A stretch of 64,000 nt of DNA from assembly GCA_019649675.1 (NCBI GenBank), contig BOWN01000002.1:365704-429703 (forward strand), read 5' to 3'. Both the position numbers and the translations under genes were made by a program. This stretch comes from Cryomorphaceae bacterium (lineage in GTDB: Bacteria; Bacteroidota; Bacteroidia; Flavobacteriales; UBA7430). Each line of letters begins with the position of its first letter. The first letter of the stretch is position 1. The notes below the pieces were generated by a model that was given only the letters and a program-made list of their open reading frames with translations, was not told the DNA's origin and did not search any database. Of this stretch, positions 52,708 to 62,196 are shown piece by piece.

Positions 52708-53421
52708 TTACTTAACTAGTTTAAATTGTTTTGTCAAGGTTGTTTTGTTTGCCTCAAACTTATAGAAGTATACACTGTTGAAAGACTAGTTGCATCCATA
52801 TCTACAGTATGCATACCTTTTTGAAACTAGAGTCTGAAAGTGTCATAATTTCTTGACCAAGGTATTAGAAACTGTTAGACGCAAAGTTTGCTCTTCTGGA
52901 AAAATAAAAACTAATCTTGTATTATCAACTACCGGTTAGGAAAGTTTTGGAACAGCTCCATTGCTTTGGGGAACCACTGAAGTTAAATTTTACAGCACCA
53001 ACACACTTACACCATCTTTAAAAAAGAGTTATCACCACGCTCCCATCGGTTTACTTTTAAAATCAGACATTCTATCTTCTGACTTATCAAAAAGAACAAT
53101 TCTAAAAGTTTCACCTTTAGTCATCCTTCTTTTTCTGAAGTTGTTTCATCGTCACCCCAGATAGCAAGACCAGGTGCTTCTTGTTCAGGACCCATGCTAC
53201 GAAGCACCATATTATCTTTGAATCGTATACGGCAATTTCGTCACCCAACTCTGGAGAAACCTCCCAAGCAGATCCTAAAATTAAAAGTGTGATTCACACC
53301 AGTTTAACTGGACGCGCAAAACGCTGAGTATTCATGTTTTCTTTTGTATGGACTAAGCTCGGGTGTTTGGCAAAAAGCCCACCTGATATAATTAATGCGA
53401 GGGAAAAAGAGTAGATCTCAT
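52708..53421 (-). CDS. Secreted protein with type IX secretion C-terminal sorting domain (many frame breaks)
   Basis: The N-terminus MRSTLF with a hydrophobic stretch (SLALIISGGLFA) looks like a signal peptide, starting at 53421. The C-terminal 80 residues match a type A T9SS sorting domain: QNFPNPVVDNTRLVF-like sequence, EQTLRLTVSNTLGQEI, KGMHTVDMDATSLST and VYFYKFEANKTTLTKQFKLV. Such proteins cross the outer membrane by the T9SS. The middle carries GSAWEVSPELGDEIAVYDS and GPEQEAPGLAIWGDDE but no domain I can name. At least five frame breaks occur. The repaired length is about 237 residues. Confidence 0.75.
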
Positions 53422-53509
53422 AATTCAATTTAATTTATGTTTCAATTTAGACTTCGAAATTACAAAAAAAAAATCGCGTAAAAATTTTACAGATTCAATT
53501 TAGTTTTTT

Positions 53510-53967
53510 TTAAATATCATGGGAAGTTTTACTAAATATATCGGTAATAAAAATACCATTACCATCATCTTTACCTGCATCACCTTCAACACCACTAACA
53601 ACATGAGACAATAACCAACCTCAGAAGCCAGCTCATTCAACTTACTAGTAGTGATGGCATCATTACTCGCTATATTTTGAAAATTAATTCCACCTAAACT
53701 ATAGAAATTCAACAGCTTTGTTTCATTTAGATTATTGATCTTCAAACCTTTTCGCTTCACATCGTTACTGTTACGATCTTTCCCATCCACACGAGTTGTG
53801 GTAAACTGCTTGTGATCCATTTCTTGATTATTTTCTACAATTCGAGAGCGACCCATTCCACCAGGAACAATAGATTCTACAGTCGTAATGACCTTATATT
53901 CTACAGTTTGAGCAAAAGCCGAAATCGCACAAAAAATAAAGGTAAATAATAATGATTGTATTCTCAT
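53510..53967 (-). CDS. Secreted protein of unknown function (frame break near the end)
   Basis: A clear signal peptide (MRIQSLLFTFIFCAISAFAQ) leads into a polar mature chain with VESIVPGGMGRSRIVENNQE and KRKGLKINNLNETKLLNFYS. After a break near 53610 the better reading is LSHVVSGVEGDAGKDDGNGI and FITDIFSKTSHDI, ending at 53510. The chain has about 152 residues. No domain is recognised. It lies 88 bases upstream of the T9SS cargo gene on the same strand. Confidence 0.65.
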
Positions 53968-54199
53968 GATTTATAAAAATTTAGTTGGTTAGTAATATAT
54001 TATTATAAATGTGCTACGCAATATATAAAATATGCCTTAATGCAGTTTGTAATTACACCTGTAAAATAGGTAAAGTGACTCATTTTATCAATTTTAAGCA
54101 AAAATGCTCTTTAACATTAAATTAAAAATGATGAATAGGCTTTTTAAAAAATTTATGACATTTTTGTATAAATACAAAAGAACTTACTGAGGACATCAA

Positions 54200-55091
54200 A
54201 TGATTTACGACATTGTTATTTTAACAGATTGCCGCTACGAAAATCCGGAGAAAACAGACTGGTATATTGAGCAAATACTTATTAGAAGATGACTTGGTTC
54301 AAACGCTTTAGAAAAAAAGGGTTAAAAGTAATTCGAAAATCATGGGATGCAAAAGATTTTGACTGGGCTCAAAGCCGTTATGCCATATTTCGAAGCACCT
54401 GGGATTATTTTGATCGCTTTGGTGAATTCTTTTCTTGGTTTGAAAAAACAAGAAAATCCTTGAGTTCATAAACTGCCCTGAGATTATTTATTGGAATTTA
54501 GACAAACATTATCTTAAGGATTTAAAACAATCAAATATTAACATCCCTCCTACCATTTTCATAGAAAAAGGAGAACAGCAAAGCTTAAATGAACTGTTCA
54601 AAAAAACAGAATGGACAAAAGCAGTATTAAAACCAGCAATAGCCGGTGCAGCTAGAGAAACATTCCTAATCAAAAGAAGAGCATCTAAATTATGAAAAAG
54701 AGCTGCAAAGACTTATTAAAAAAGAAAGCATGCTTTTTAAAGAATTTCAGTATCAAATTCAAAGCAAAGGGTGAAATGAGTCTTATAATGATTGATGGTA
54801 AATTCACACATCCCTGTTCTTAAAAAGCAAAACCTGGTGACTTTAGAGTCAAGACGATTTTGGAGGTACTGTATAGATTACGTCTAATAAAGAAGAAATG
54901 CCTTTGCTGAAAAAGCTATTGCAGCATGTCCTAAAGAAACCACTTATGGAAGGGTAGATATTTTTTATGACAACGACAATCGCTTATCATTAGGAGCTAG
55001 AGCTTATTGAGCCCGAATTATGGTTTCGAAAACATCCACCGGTGCTGATAAACTCGCAGATGCAATATTTTGCAAATACAACATAATATAA
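54200..55091 (+). CDS. ATP-grasp domain protein (frame breaks)
   Basis: The repaired protein has about 297 residues. It starts MIYDIVILTDCRYENPEKTD, followed by ALEKKGLKVIRKSWDAKDFD and SRYAIFRSTWDYFDRFGEF. The ATP-grasp part has AVLKPAIAGAARETFLI, then SLIMIDGKFTHPVLKK and FGGTVYRL; the metal-binding end reads GRVDIFYDNDNRLSLGELEL and IEPELWF. This pattern resembles ATP-grasp ligases of the glutathione synthetase/RimK/DcsG type, which join a carboxylate to an amine or other nucleophile. The substrate is unknown. It is followed after 9 bases by a small protein gene and then by purT. Confidence 0.75.
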
Positions 55092-55100
55092 CATCTTAAC

Positions 55101-55335
55101 ATGTCGAAAAAAGCACAACTTATATGGAATTTTAACGGACAAGATGGTCTCAAAACAGCCGAACACCACTTGGTACATCTAAAGGAATTTGCTCAAATGG
55201 AATCAGTTCCGATAATAAAATCAGGAGTTAATAAAATAACTCCTTTATCATCGAGGCGTATATAATTGTAGAAATGGAATGGGTAGAAAAATTAAGATCT
55301 AAATTAAACCAAAAAAAGGATTCGCAGTCGATTAA
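55101..55335 (+). CDS. Small protein of about 79 residues, unknown function (frame breaks)
   Basis: [20 protein letters not shown] starts at 55101, then [20 protein letters not shown] and [11 protein letters not shown]. After a break near 55250 the reading continues [18 protein letters not shown], and one more base change near 55315-55320 brings the stop at 55333-55335, 10 bases before purT. Without that change the frame would run into purT, an unlikely fusion. The chain has a helical, soluble appearance. I cannot name a family, though I recall similar short proteins in Bacteroidota. Confidence 0.55.
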
Positions 55336-55345
55336 ACAACATACT

Positions 55346-56502
55346 ATGAGAAAAAAAATTATGCTTTTAGGCTCTGGAGAGCTAGGAAAAGAATTTGTGA
55401 TTGCCTGTCAACGTCTAGGTCAATACATTATAGCCGTAGATAGTTATGAAAATGCGCCTGCCATGCAAGTAGCTAACGAATATGAAGTAATTAGCATGCT
55501 TGATGGCTCTGCTTTAGATGCAATTGTTGCCAAAGCACAAACCCGATATCATTGTTCCTGAAATAGAAGCAATTCGTACAGAAAGATTTTACGATTACGA
55601 AAAACAAGGAATACAAGTAGTTCCTAGTGCTAAAGCTTCAAACTTCACCATGAATAGAAAGCTATTCGAGATTTGGCAGCCATAGAAGTTGGGGTTAAAA
55701 CAGCAAAATACAAATACGCTGATTCATATGAAACACTCAAAACAGGAGTAGAATTTGCGGGATACCTGTGTTGTTAAACCATTAATGTCTAGTTCTGGAA
55801 AGGACAATCAGTTATTAAAACAGAAAGCGATATTGAAAAGGCATGGAATTATGCCATAGAGGGTTCGCGAGGTGATGTGATGGAAGTCATCGTGGAAGAA
55901 TTTATAGACTTTGACTACGAAATTACCTTACTAACACTGACACAAGACAATGGCAACACGCTCTTCTGCCCACCTATTGGACACCGACAAGAACGCGGTG
56001 ATTATCAAGAAAGTTGGCAACCAATGAATATGTCAGAATCTTCTCTATTGGCAGCACAAGAGATGCTGATAAAGTAACTAGAGCACTTGGAGGTTCAGGC
56101 ATATGGGGCGTAGAATTTTTTATAGGTAAAAATGAGGTTTACTTCTCAGAACTTTCTCCAAGACCTCACGACACAGGGATGGTAACACTTGGAAAGACTC
56201 AAAATTTTTCAGAATTTGAATTACATGCAAGAGCAGTACTTGGTATTCCTGTAGAAGAAATTACTTTGGAAAAAAATGGCGCAAGTGCGGTTGTTTTGGC
56301 TAATCAAACAAATGAAAACATACCAACCTATTCAGGCATCAATAAAGCCGCTGGATACCCAAACAGTGATTTCAGAATCTTCGGAAAACCATCAACACGT
56401 CCATTCAGAAGAATGGCAGTCACACTTGCTTTTGGCAATGAATCAGTTGATTCACTCGTAAAAAGAGCTAAAGAAATTGCAAGTCACATTAAAGTAAATT
56501 AA
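55346..56502 (+). CDS. purT: Formate-dependent phosphoribosylglycinamide formyltransferase PurT (frame breaks)
   Basis: PurT uses ATP and formate to formylate GAR in purine synthesis. It is an ATP-grasp enzyme of about 386 residues. [20 protein letters not shown] opens the protein; [19 protein letters not shown] in the ATP-binding loop, [33 protein letters not shown] and [18 protein letters not shown] follow. Frame breaks lie near 55545, 55670, 55760, 55798 and 56040-56075. The C-terminal 150 residues are clean. It is the last gene of a short plus-strand cluster, followed by a bidirectional terminator. Confidence 0.94.
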
Positions 56503-56530
56503 TGAAAAATGGGATACTCGAAACAGAATA

Positions 56531-56561
56531 AAAAAAAGCCTCGCAGTGGAGGCTTTTTTTT
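56531..56561. terminator. Bidirectional terminator between purT and the TlpA-like gene
   Basis: AAAAAAAGCCTC / GAGGCTTTTTTT forms a stem with a 6-base loop and runs of A and T on both sides. It serves purT on the plus strand and the redoxin gene on the minus strand. Confidence 0.88.
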
Positions 56562-57073
56562 ATTGTTTCTTTAACTCTTGATCAATTACTAAAATCATTT
56601 CTTCAAATTCAGCTCGTTCATAAGTCGGGTCAAAAAGATAATCTCTCCCTTTTTATCCAGAACAATATTTCGAGTAACACCTTGTTTTGGTCCTGCAAAA
56701 AGATCAAACAAACGACTATCTAGATCTGAGGCCATAGGATAAGTCACCCCCATAGCATTAGCAAATTCTTTTGCTGTGCCTCATCTTCTCTAAGATCCAA
56801 TCCTATTAAGATGAAATCATCATCTTTAAACCGTTGCAAACTTCTCTTCCAAATGGGGCATCTCTTTTCTGCAACACTACACCATGACCCAGTAAACTGA
56901 AGCACTACAACCTTACCTTTTAAAACATCATTATTAATAGTATCCCAGACAATAACTTAAATTCAAATTCAGGCGCCTGCTGCCCAAGTTTAACAATATA
57001 ACCACGATCATCCATATCTTGTGCAGAAACAGACAGACATAGACATGAAATTAAAAAGTAAAATTTTTTTCAT
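56560..57073 (-). CDS. TlpA/ResA-like thiol-disulfide redoxin (frame breaks)
   Basis: MKKILLFNFMSMSVCFCAQD starts at 57073 and gives a signal peptide, so the protein should work in the periplasm. The mature part reads GQQAPEFEF, LKGKVVVLQFTGSWCSV, then (after restoring one T near 56887) CRKEMPHLEEKF, which contains a WCSVC active site. DDFILIGLDLREDE and GVTRNIVLDKKGEIIFL complete the AhpC/TSA-redoxin fold. The repaired length is about 171 residues. Its ATG overlaps the stop of the upstream membrane protein gene (TGATG). Confidence 0.8.
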
Positions 57074-57500
57074 CACAATAAATATAAAAAGGTTGATATA
57101 CTCACGACCAAATCAAAACTGCTGCACACATTAAGCTAATGCCATTGTCTTTTGATTATCGAAAAATCGAGCTGCTAAAAATGAGCCTACAGGTATTGAA
57201 ATTAAAATGGGAGAAAAATAGCTATCCCAAACAAACCATAATTACGAATCAGCTTCACATAGAATTTATTTTTTTGTAAAAATCTTTCTTTTGGTATTTA
57301 TAGGTTTAAAAAAATTAGGGAAAAAGTGAACTATTCTCGATCCTAAATTAAAAAACGAAAAACGCCTGCGACCCCACCCAAGGTTGTAACAAAGATAGTT
57401 TCCAAATAAGTAAACCCAAAAGTTTTGGCTAGAAAAGGTGATGCAAAAACTTAATAGCACTCATCAAAAACACACTAATTATTTCATACCAAAAATCCAT
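57073..57500 (-). CDS. Putative small multidrug export family membrane protein (frame breaks)
   Basis: MDFWYEIISVFLMSAIKFFA starts at 57500. Hydrophobic segments at about 5-22, 30-52, 88-110 and 118-138 suggest four membrane helices. GFTYLETIFVTTLGGVAGV and NYGLFGIAIFSPILISIPVG resemble the small multidrug export family. The basic loop KPINTKRKIFTKKNKFYVK lies between helices. Breaks lie near 57450, 57380, 57240, 57215 and 57135. The repaired length is about 142 residues; the substrate is unknown. Confidence 0.65.
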
Positions 57501-57516
57501 ACTTCATGATTAAAAA

Positions 57517-58426
57517 TCACTTAACTAACCTCAATAATAAAGGTAATCGATTTATTTTTAAATTTTGATAACTCTGATTTACAGCCCCAAAACTTTTATA
57601 AAAACGCGCTAAATTTTCATCGTTAGAACCTTCAAAATCAAAAAGAAAGGAACTGTTTGCTGAGGTCTTAATAAATTGGTCAATCAAAAATGGCATTGCA
57701 GCACTTGCTTTTCCCTCAGGACTGTTTCCTGTAAACAAAAGCACAACGCGTCTAGGTCCAAATAATAAAAAACATCCAGCTAAGGCTCTATTTCCTTCAC
57801 CATAGGCCATCCATATCTCACCACAATGCTTATTAATAGCAACATGCATAATCTGTTCAAGCTTCTTATAATCGGCATCAGTAAAATGAGTAATAAACTG
57901 CCCTTTATCAGATCTAAATAATTGAATTAAATTTTGAGGTGCTCATGTTTAAAAAGCTGTAAACCATTTGAATCGGCTTTTTTAAGATTTCTTTTTAAGT
58001 TTTTAGAATATGATTCTTTTTGCAAATGATAGGGCTTATTTAAAGGCAACACATAGTTAAAATTATCATTTATTTGATAATTCAAACTTCTTTCACAGGA
58101 GCAATATGATTCATATTAAGCTCTAAAATCGATATGTATTTGGAATCGCTGTTATAAAATCATCAATCCTATCTAGCCCTTCTTTTGTTTGAGAAATCAA
58201 GCCCAACTGCTGAACCCAAAAGGCGTAAACGCATATTGAATGCCCCACTTCTTTCTAGTAGGCAATGGAAAAACAGCTTCATAATCATTCAAAATTAATG
58301 CATTCCAATTCGAAACAACAATATCTAAATACCAAGAAAAAGCATAAGGGTGGAATTTATTGAGCGTTTAACACACTTATCCCATTTATCCGTATCTACT
58401 TCGTTATGTTCTACAAAACGAATCAT
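57517..58426 (-). CDS. Acyltransferase-like (GNAT/FemAB fold) protein (frame breaks)
   Basis: The protein starts MIRFVEHNEVDTDKWDKCVK at 58426. VVSNWNALILNDYEAVFPLP and TRKKWGIQYAFTPFWVQQLG resemble the first half of Bacteroidota FemAB/GNAT-like acyltransferases. The clean C-terminal 110 residues include GNRALAGCFLLFGPRRVVLL and FDFEGSNDENLARFYKSFGA, the usual GNAT-fold block. Breaks lie near 58355, 58210, 58140, 58095 and 57950. It overlaps the deacetylase-like gene by four bases (ATGA), so the two are coupled. The repaired length is about 303 residues. Confidence 0.75.
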
Positions 58427-59727
58427 CTTAAAGCTTCCTCAATCGTATATTCATAAACTTGTCTCCAATCTTTCCAATGTCTATTATCGCACAAGGTTTC
58501 GTTATGCCAAAGACTAATAAATACGCCATCAACTTCTTTCACGTAATCTATAAGTTCTTTCACCAAATACTGAGCATCATCTATAGGCAATTCCATATAT
58601 TCATTTAAGGTTCCATCCATTACAGCAAATGGATGAAGCATAAGTGACGTTTGCATTTCCATATCTAAATCATAAAAATAAAAAGGCAAGGATGTTCCTG
58701 CTCTAAAACCGACATGTGAAGCATAACCCATAGTGTAATCTTGAAGAATACCTAAATCAATTAACCGTCGATAAGTCCTAGGCAAATCAAGTCTTAAAAA
58801 ATGTTGTCGGCTTCGAATCACTTCTCTATTAACAATCGCTTCTAAACGATTTATCTCTTTACTTAATTTATGGGTATCTGTGTTTGATGCCCAAGAAGGA
58901 TGAATACCTACTTTTACATAATCTGCCATTGTCTTAACTAAGGACTGGAACTTCTTACTGGTATGTACTATGTTTTTATCATTATAACCATAATCGGCTA
59001 AGAGAAAGAAATAAATACTCTTAAAGTCATATTTCTTTTGAATATCCAACAAATAATCAAATGTATCGTATGGGTCTTTTTCTTTACCCAACAGAACTCT
59101 TATTCTTTTGGGAATAGGATTAAAATCAAATTGAAGCAAAGAACGACATATAGCACCTACTGTTCTTAAAAGACCTTTTTCTAAATAACAAAATGCATTA
59201 TCTACATCAATTGTATTTATGAATTTAAATTTTCGCGATACAGGTTTAAAATCAGGAAATTTACGTTGTATGACCAGAACTAATTCTTTCAGCCAGTATT
59301 CTATAATTGGAATCTTTAAAAAGCCATTCTTATAGGCCAAACTTTCTTTTGCTGGAAAGCGATGAAACCGATCTTTTATATGAGGAAGATATTCTTCATA
59401 ACGACTCAACAAATAAAACCCAGCAGCAAAAATATCAAAAGGCAAAGCTGAATTTTCAGTTTGCTCAAAAAAAATCTTTTGACCTTTCCATGATTTAACA
59501 TGAATCTCCTGATTAACAATACCTTTATCAAATAAAATAGGATGTGAACGAAAAAACAACTCGCTTCCCAGCGGGTTTTTTGTATATGATATTTTCACTC
59601 CATCATAGGCAATAAACTCTTCTACTTGTACCGTAAACCTGACCTCACAAGATAAAAACTGCTTAAAAAGCATATTAAAAGCATATCTTACACGAGGACT
59701 TATATGATGTGTATAAACAAGTACCAT
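58423..59727 (-). CDS. Polysaccharide deacetylase-like protein (DUF7033 N-terminal domain)
   Basis: This intact protein of 434 residues has an N-terminal domain (about 1-170) with SALPFDIFAAGFYLLSRYEE and FLKIPIIEYWLKELV. A carbohydrate esterase 4-like domain follows, with the metal-binding motif TIDVDNAF, VGIHPSWASN with its histidine, GYASHVGFRAGTSLPF and SLWHNETL. The zinc and catalytic residues are therefore mostly recognisable. It may trim an N-acetyl sugar of a surface polymer. It is coupled to the acyltransferase-like gene downstream. Confidence 0.85.
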   Translation of the reverse strand: MVLVYTHHISPRVRYAFNMLFKQFLSCEVRFTVQVEEFIAYDGVKISYTKNPLGSELFFRSHPILFDKGIVNQEIHVKSWKGQKIFFEQTENSALPFDIFAAGFYLLSRYEEYLPHIKDRFHRFPAKESLAYKNGFLKIPIIEYWLKELVLVIQRKFPDFKPVSRKFKFINTIDVDNAFCYLEKGLLRTVGAICRSLLQFDFNPIPKRIRVLLGKEKDPYDTFDYLLDIQKKYDFKSIYFFLLADYGYNDKNIVHTSKKFQSLVKTMADYVKVGIHPSWASNTDTHKLSKEINRLEAIVNREVIRSRQHFLRLDLPRTYRRLIDLGILQDYTMGYASHVGFRAGTSLPFYFYDLDMEMQTSLMLHPFAVMDGTLNEYMELPIDDAQYLVKELIDYVKEVDGVFISLWHNETLCDNRHWKDWRQVYEYTIEEALR

Positions 59728-59798
59728 TAGATTTCTTCAAGTATTTTCAACATTAAATACCATTTTTCACAAAGGTAACGAAAAGCTTTAGATACGCC

Positions 59799-59969
59799 CT
59801 AGAAAGATAAGTTACCTTTTGCCAACTGCAACGCTTCCTGAGCCAATACAAGTCTAGAATTATCTTGAGTACCAGAACTAATTAAGATAGATAACAGTTC
59901 TGTATCACTTAAAGCGGTAAAACTTTTCTGCATAAATTTTTCGGCAGTCGGTTGTTTTCGAACCAATTC
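59799..59969 (-). pseudogene. radC: Remnant of radC (N-terminal helical domain only)
   Basis: The open stretch reads KFMQKSFTALSDTELLSILI and SSGTQDNSRLVLAQEALQLA before a stop at 59799-59801. This matches the start of RadC (UPF0758), where ALSDAELLAILLxxGT is the hallmark. No ATG is suitably placed (a TTG at 59964-59966 follows a stop), and the JAB1/MPN metalloprotease-like domain with its HxHPSG motif is absent. Restoring one base after GNLSF extends the frame by only about 20 residues before the deacetylase-like gene. The sequence here is otherwise clean, so this looks like a true deletion remnant. Confidence 0.6.
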
Positions 59970-60022
59970 TTATTAATTTATTATAAATAACAAGCTATAT
60001 ATTTAATTAGATTTTATTGTAC

Positions 60023-60053
60023 AAAAAAAAACCTTCTCTATAATTGAGAAGGT
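60023..60053 (-). terminator. Intrinsic terminator after rpsT
   Basis: ACCTTCTC / GAGAAGGT (60031-60053) forms an 8-bp stem followed on the minus strand by a run of eight to nine T. Confidence 0.88.
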
Positions 60054-60081
60054 TTAAAGAAATATTTTAAAAAAAACTATT

Positions 60082-60333
60082 CTAAAGTCTGGCAATCTTT
60101 TTAGATAACTTAGATTTTAAGTTAGCAGCTTTATTTTTGTGGATAGTTCCACGCTTGGCTAGTTTATCAATTTGAGCAACCAATTTAGGCAACTGAGCTT
60201 CTGCTTTAGCTTTATCTTCTTCCACTCGCAGATCTCTTAATGAATTACGCATTGTTTTGTGGTAATACTTATTGTTAAGAGTTTTCGACTTATCAGAACG
60301 AATTCTTCTCAATGTTGATTTGTGATTAGCCAT
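60082..60333 (-). CDS. rpsT: 30S ribosomal protein S20
   Basis: An intact 83-residue S20. MANHKSTLRRIRSDKSKTLN, then KYYHKTMRNSLRDLR and GTIHKNKAANLKSKLSKKIA, are typical. It begins 33 bases after the tRNA-Glu gene on the same strand and is followed by a terminator, so the two may share a transcript. Confidence 0.96.
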   Translation of the reverse strand: MANHKSTLRRIRSDKSKTLNNKYYHKTMRNSLRDLRVEEDKAKAEAQLPKLVAQIDKLAKRGTIHKNKAANLKSKLSKKIARL

Positions 60334-60365
60334 AATATAAAACTAAGTTTTTAAATTTTTATTAG

Positions 60366-60437
60366 TAGTCCGTAGGGGATTCGAACCCCTGTTGCATGGA
60401 TGAAAACCATGAGTCCTAACCCCTAGACGAACGGACC
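60366..60437 (-). tRNA. tRNA-Glu (anticodon TTC)
   Basis: Read on the minus strand, the 72-base sequence folds as a tRNA: acceptor GGTCCGT with ACGGACT (the first pair is G-T), anticodon stem CATGG/CCATG around the loop TTTTCAT, and T-arm AGGGG TTCGAAT CCCCT. The anticodon TTC gives glutamate. No CCA is encoded. The T-loop TTCGAAT is standard. Confidence 0.95.
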
Positions 60438-60574
60438 TAAATCAAAGCTTTTTGCTTTAGCGAGTGCAAATGTAAACAAAAAATAGATAAAGACTAAAAT
60501 CTATTCGTAAAAATTAGTGCAAAATAATGCTTGTAAATAACTAAATAGATTAAAACCAGATACTTAAAGAAGAT

Positions 60575-62050
60575 TTAATACGCCTTCGCAAACAAAACCC
60601 TTCTTTTAGATGGTGCGCCTGTAAGAATACACTTTCCTTCCTCTTCAATAGCATCTAGAGGAATACACCTAATGGTTGCTTTTGTAAGATCTTTAATTTT
60701 ATCTTCTGTTTGAGAAGTCCCATCCCAATGACAAGCAAAAAAGCCTGTTTTCGAATCTAACAACTCTTTAAAAGTATCAAAATCATCTACATAAGTGACA
60801 TGCTCATCTCTGTATTTAAGAGCTTTATTATATAACTGCTCTTGAATTTCAGTCAATAAACTCGGAACTAAATTCGATACTTCATCCATAGACATAAACT
60901 GCTTTTGTAATGTATCGCGCCTTGCAAGCTCTACCGTCCCTTTTTCCAAATCTTTTGGACCTATAGCAATTCGCAAAGGGACACCCTTCAATTCGTATTC
61001 ATTAAATTTCCAGCCTGGCTTATGACTTGTTCGATTATCATATTTAACTGATACACCTTTTGCTCTAAGCGATTTAATAATATCTTCTGCCTTTTCGTTA
61101 ATTTGCTCTAATTGCTCATCTGAACGATGAATAGGAACAATAACCACTTGCCAAGGGGCTAAATTTGGAGGTAAAACCAAACCGTGATCATCAGAATGTG
61201 TCATGACTAGAGCACCCATCAGTCGAGTAGAAACACCCCAAGAAGTTGCCCAAACATGTTCTAAAGAACCTTCTTTAGACTGAAATTTAACATCAAATGC
61301 TTTAGCAAAATTTTGACCTAAAAAATGAGATGTTCCAGCTTGTAGAGCTTTACCATCTTGCATTAAAGCTTCTATACAATAGGTTTCTATGGCTCCAGCA
61401 AATCGCTCCGACTCCGACTTCACACCTTTTATAACAGGAATTGCCATAAAGTCTTGAACAAAATCGGCATATACATTACACATTTGTTTAGCTTCTGCAA
61501 TCGCTTCATCCTCGGTAGCGTGTGCTGTATGGCCTTCTTGCCATAAAAATTCTGCTGTTCTCAAAAATAAACGTGTTCGCATTTCCCAACGAACAACATT
61601 TGCCCATTGATTAACCAACACAGGTAAATCTCTATAAGATTGAATCCACTTTCTGTAAGTGTCCCAAATAATTGTTTCAGAAGTAGGTCGAACAATGAGT
61701 TCTTCCTCTAACTTAGCATTTTCATCAACTACAATACCCTTGCCATCGGAATTATTCTTCAATCGATAATGCGTAACCACAGCACATTCTTTAGCAAAAC
61801 CATCTACATGAGATGCTTCTTTACTAAAATAAGACTTGGGAATAAACAAAGGAAAATATGCATTCACATGCCCGGTATCTTTAAATTTCTTATCAAGCTC
61901 AGCTTGCATCTTTTCCCATATTGCATAACCATATGGTTTTATAACCATACAGCCTCGAACGCCTGAGTTCTCAGCTAAATCAGCCATCACAACTAACTCG
62001 TTATACCATTTGGAATAATCTTCCGTTCTACTAGTAAGTTTCTTTGCCAT
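60575..62050 (-). CDS. proS: Prolyl-tRNA synthetase (archaeal/eukaryotic-type, short form)
   Basis: The enzyme charges tRNA-Pro. At 491 residues it is the short form without the inserted editing domain of the E. coli type. Class II motifs are visible: motif 1 around [15 protein letters not shown], motif 2 in [19 protein letters not shown], and motif 3 in [36 protein letters not shown] begins the anticodon-binding domain, and the C-terminal zinc-domain-like end is FAKAY. A promoter candidate lies upstream. Confidence 0.95.
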   Translation of the reverse strand: MAKKLTSRTEDYSKWYNELVVMADLAENSGVRGCMVIKPYGYAIWEKMQAELDKKFKDTGHVNAYFPLFIPKSYFSKEASHVDGFAKECAVVTHYRLKNNSDGKGIVVDENAKLEEELIVRPTSETIIWDTYRKWIQSYRDLPVLVNQWANVVRWEMRTRLFLRTAEFLWQEGHTAHATEDEAIAEAKQMCNVYADFVQDFMAIPVIKGVKSESERFAGAIETYCIEALMQDGKALQAGTSHFLGQNFAKAFDVKFQSKEGSLEHVWATSWGVSTRLMGALVMTHSDDHGLVLPPNLAPWQVVIVPIHRSDEQLEQINEKAEDIIKSLRAKGVSVKYDNRTSHKPGWKFNEYELKGVPLRIAIGPKDLEKGTVELARRDTLQKQFMSMDEVSNLVPSLLTEIQEQLYNKALKYRDEHVTYVDDFDTFKELLDSKTGFFACHWDGTSQTEDKIKDLTKATIRCIPLDAIEEEGKCILTGAPSKRRVLFAKAY

Positions 62051-62106
62051 ATTTAATTAAAGAAATTGGAATAATATTTGCTAATTTAGCTGTTAAATAA
62101 GCATTG

Positions 62107-62136
62107 CAAATCTAACAAATAAAAGGTTTATTCGAA
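62107..62136 (-). promoter_or_regulatory. Possible promoter for proS
   Basis: On the minus strand TAGATTTG (62107-62114) fits TAnnTTTG. Eighteen bases upstream is TTCG (62133-62136), one mismatch from TTTG. The element is 57 bases before the start codon. Confidence 0.4.
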
Positions 62137-62196
62137 TTCATTGCTTAAATTAAATACTCAAAGATGCGTGTCTAACAAAATAAAGAGGACAAAATA

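Noticed and set aside
54200-55335. A graspetide-type modified peptide system (ATP-grasp ligase with a precursor)
   Set aside because: The small protein lacks a leader-like motif, core repeats or a run of T/S/D/E residues, and no acetyltransferase or exporter of that type is linked. The idea is kept only as a weak option in the findings.
55101-56502. An apparent N-terminal extension of PurT made of the small protein
   Set aside because: One base change near 55315-55320 gives the small protein its own stop 10 bases before the PurT ATG, and PurT starts normally at [14 protein letters not shown].
60438-60574. A second tRNA or small RNA next to tRNA-Glu
   Set aside because: Only a weak AAAGC/GCTTT pairing is visible in A/T-rich sequence, and no cloverleaf can be formed.
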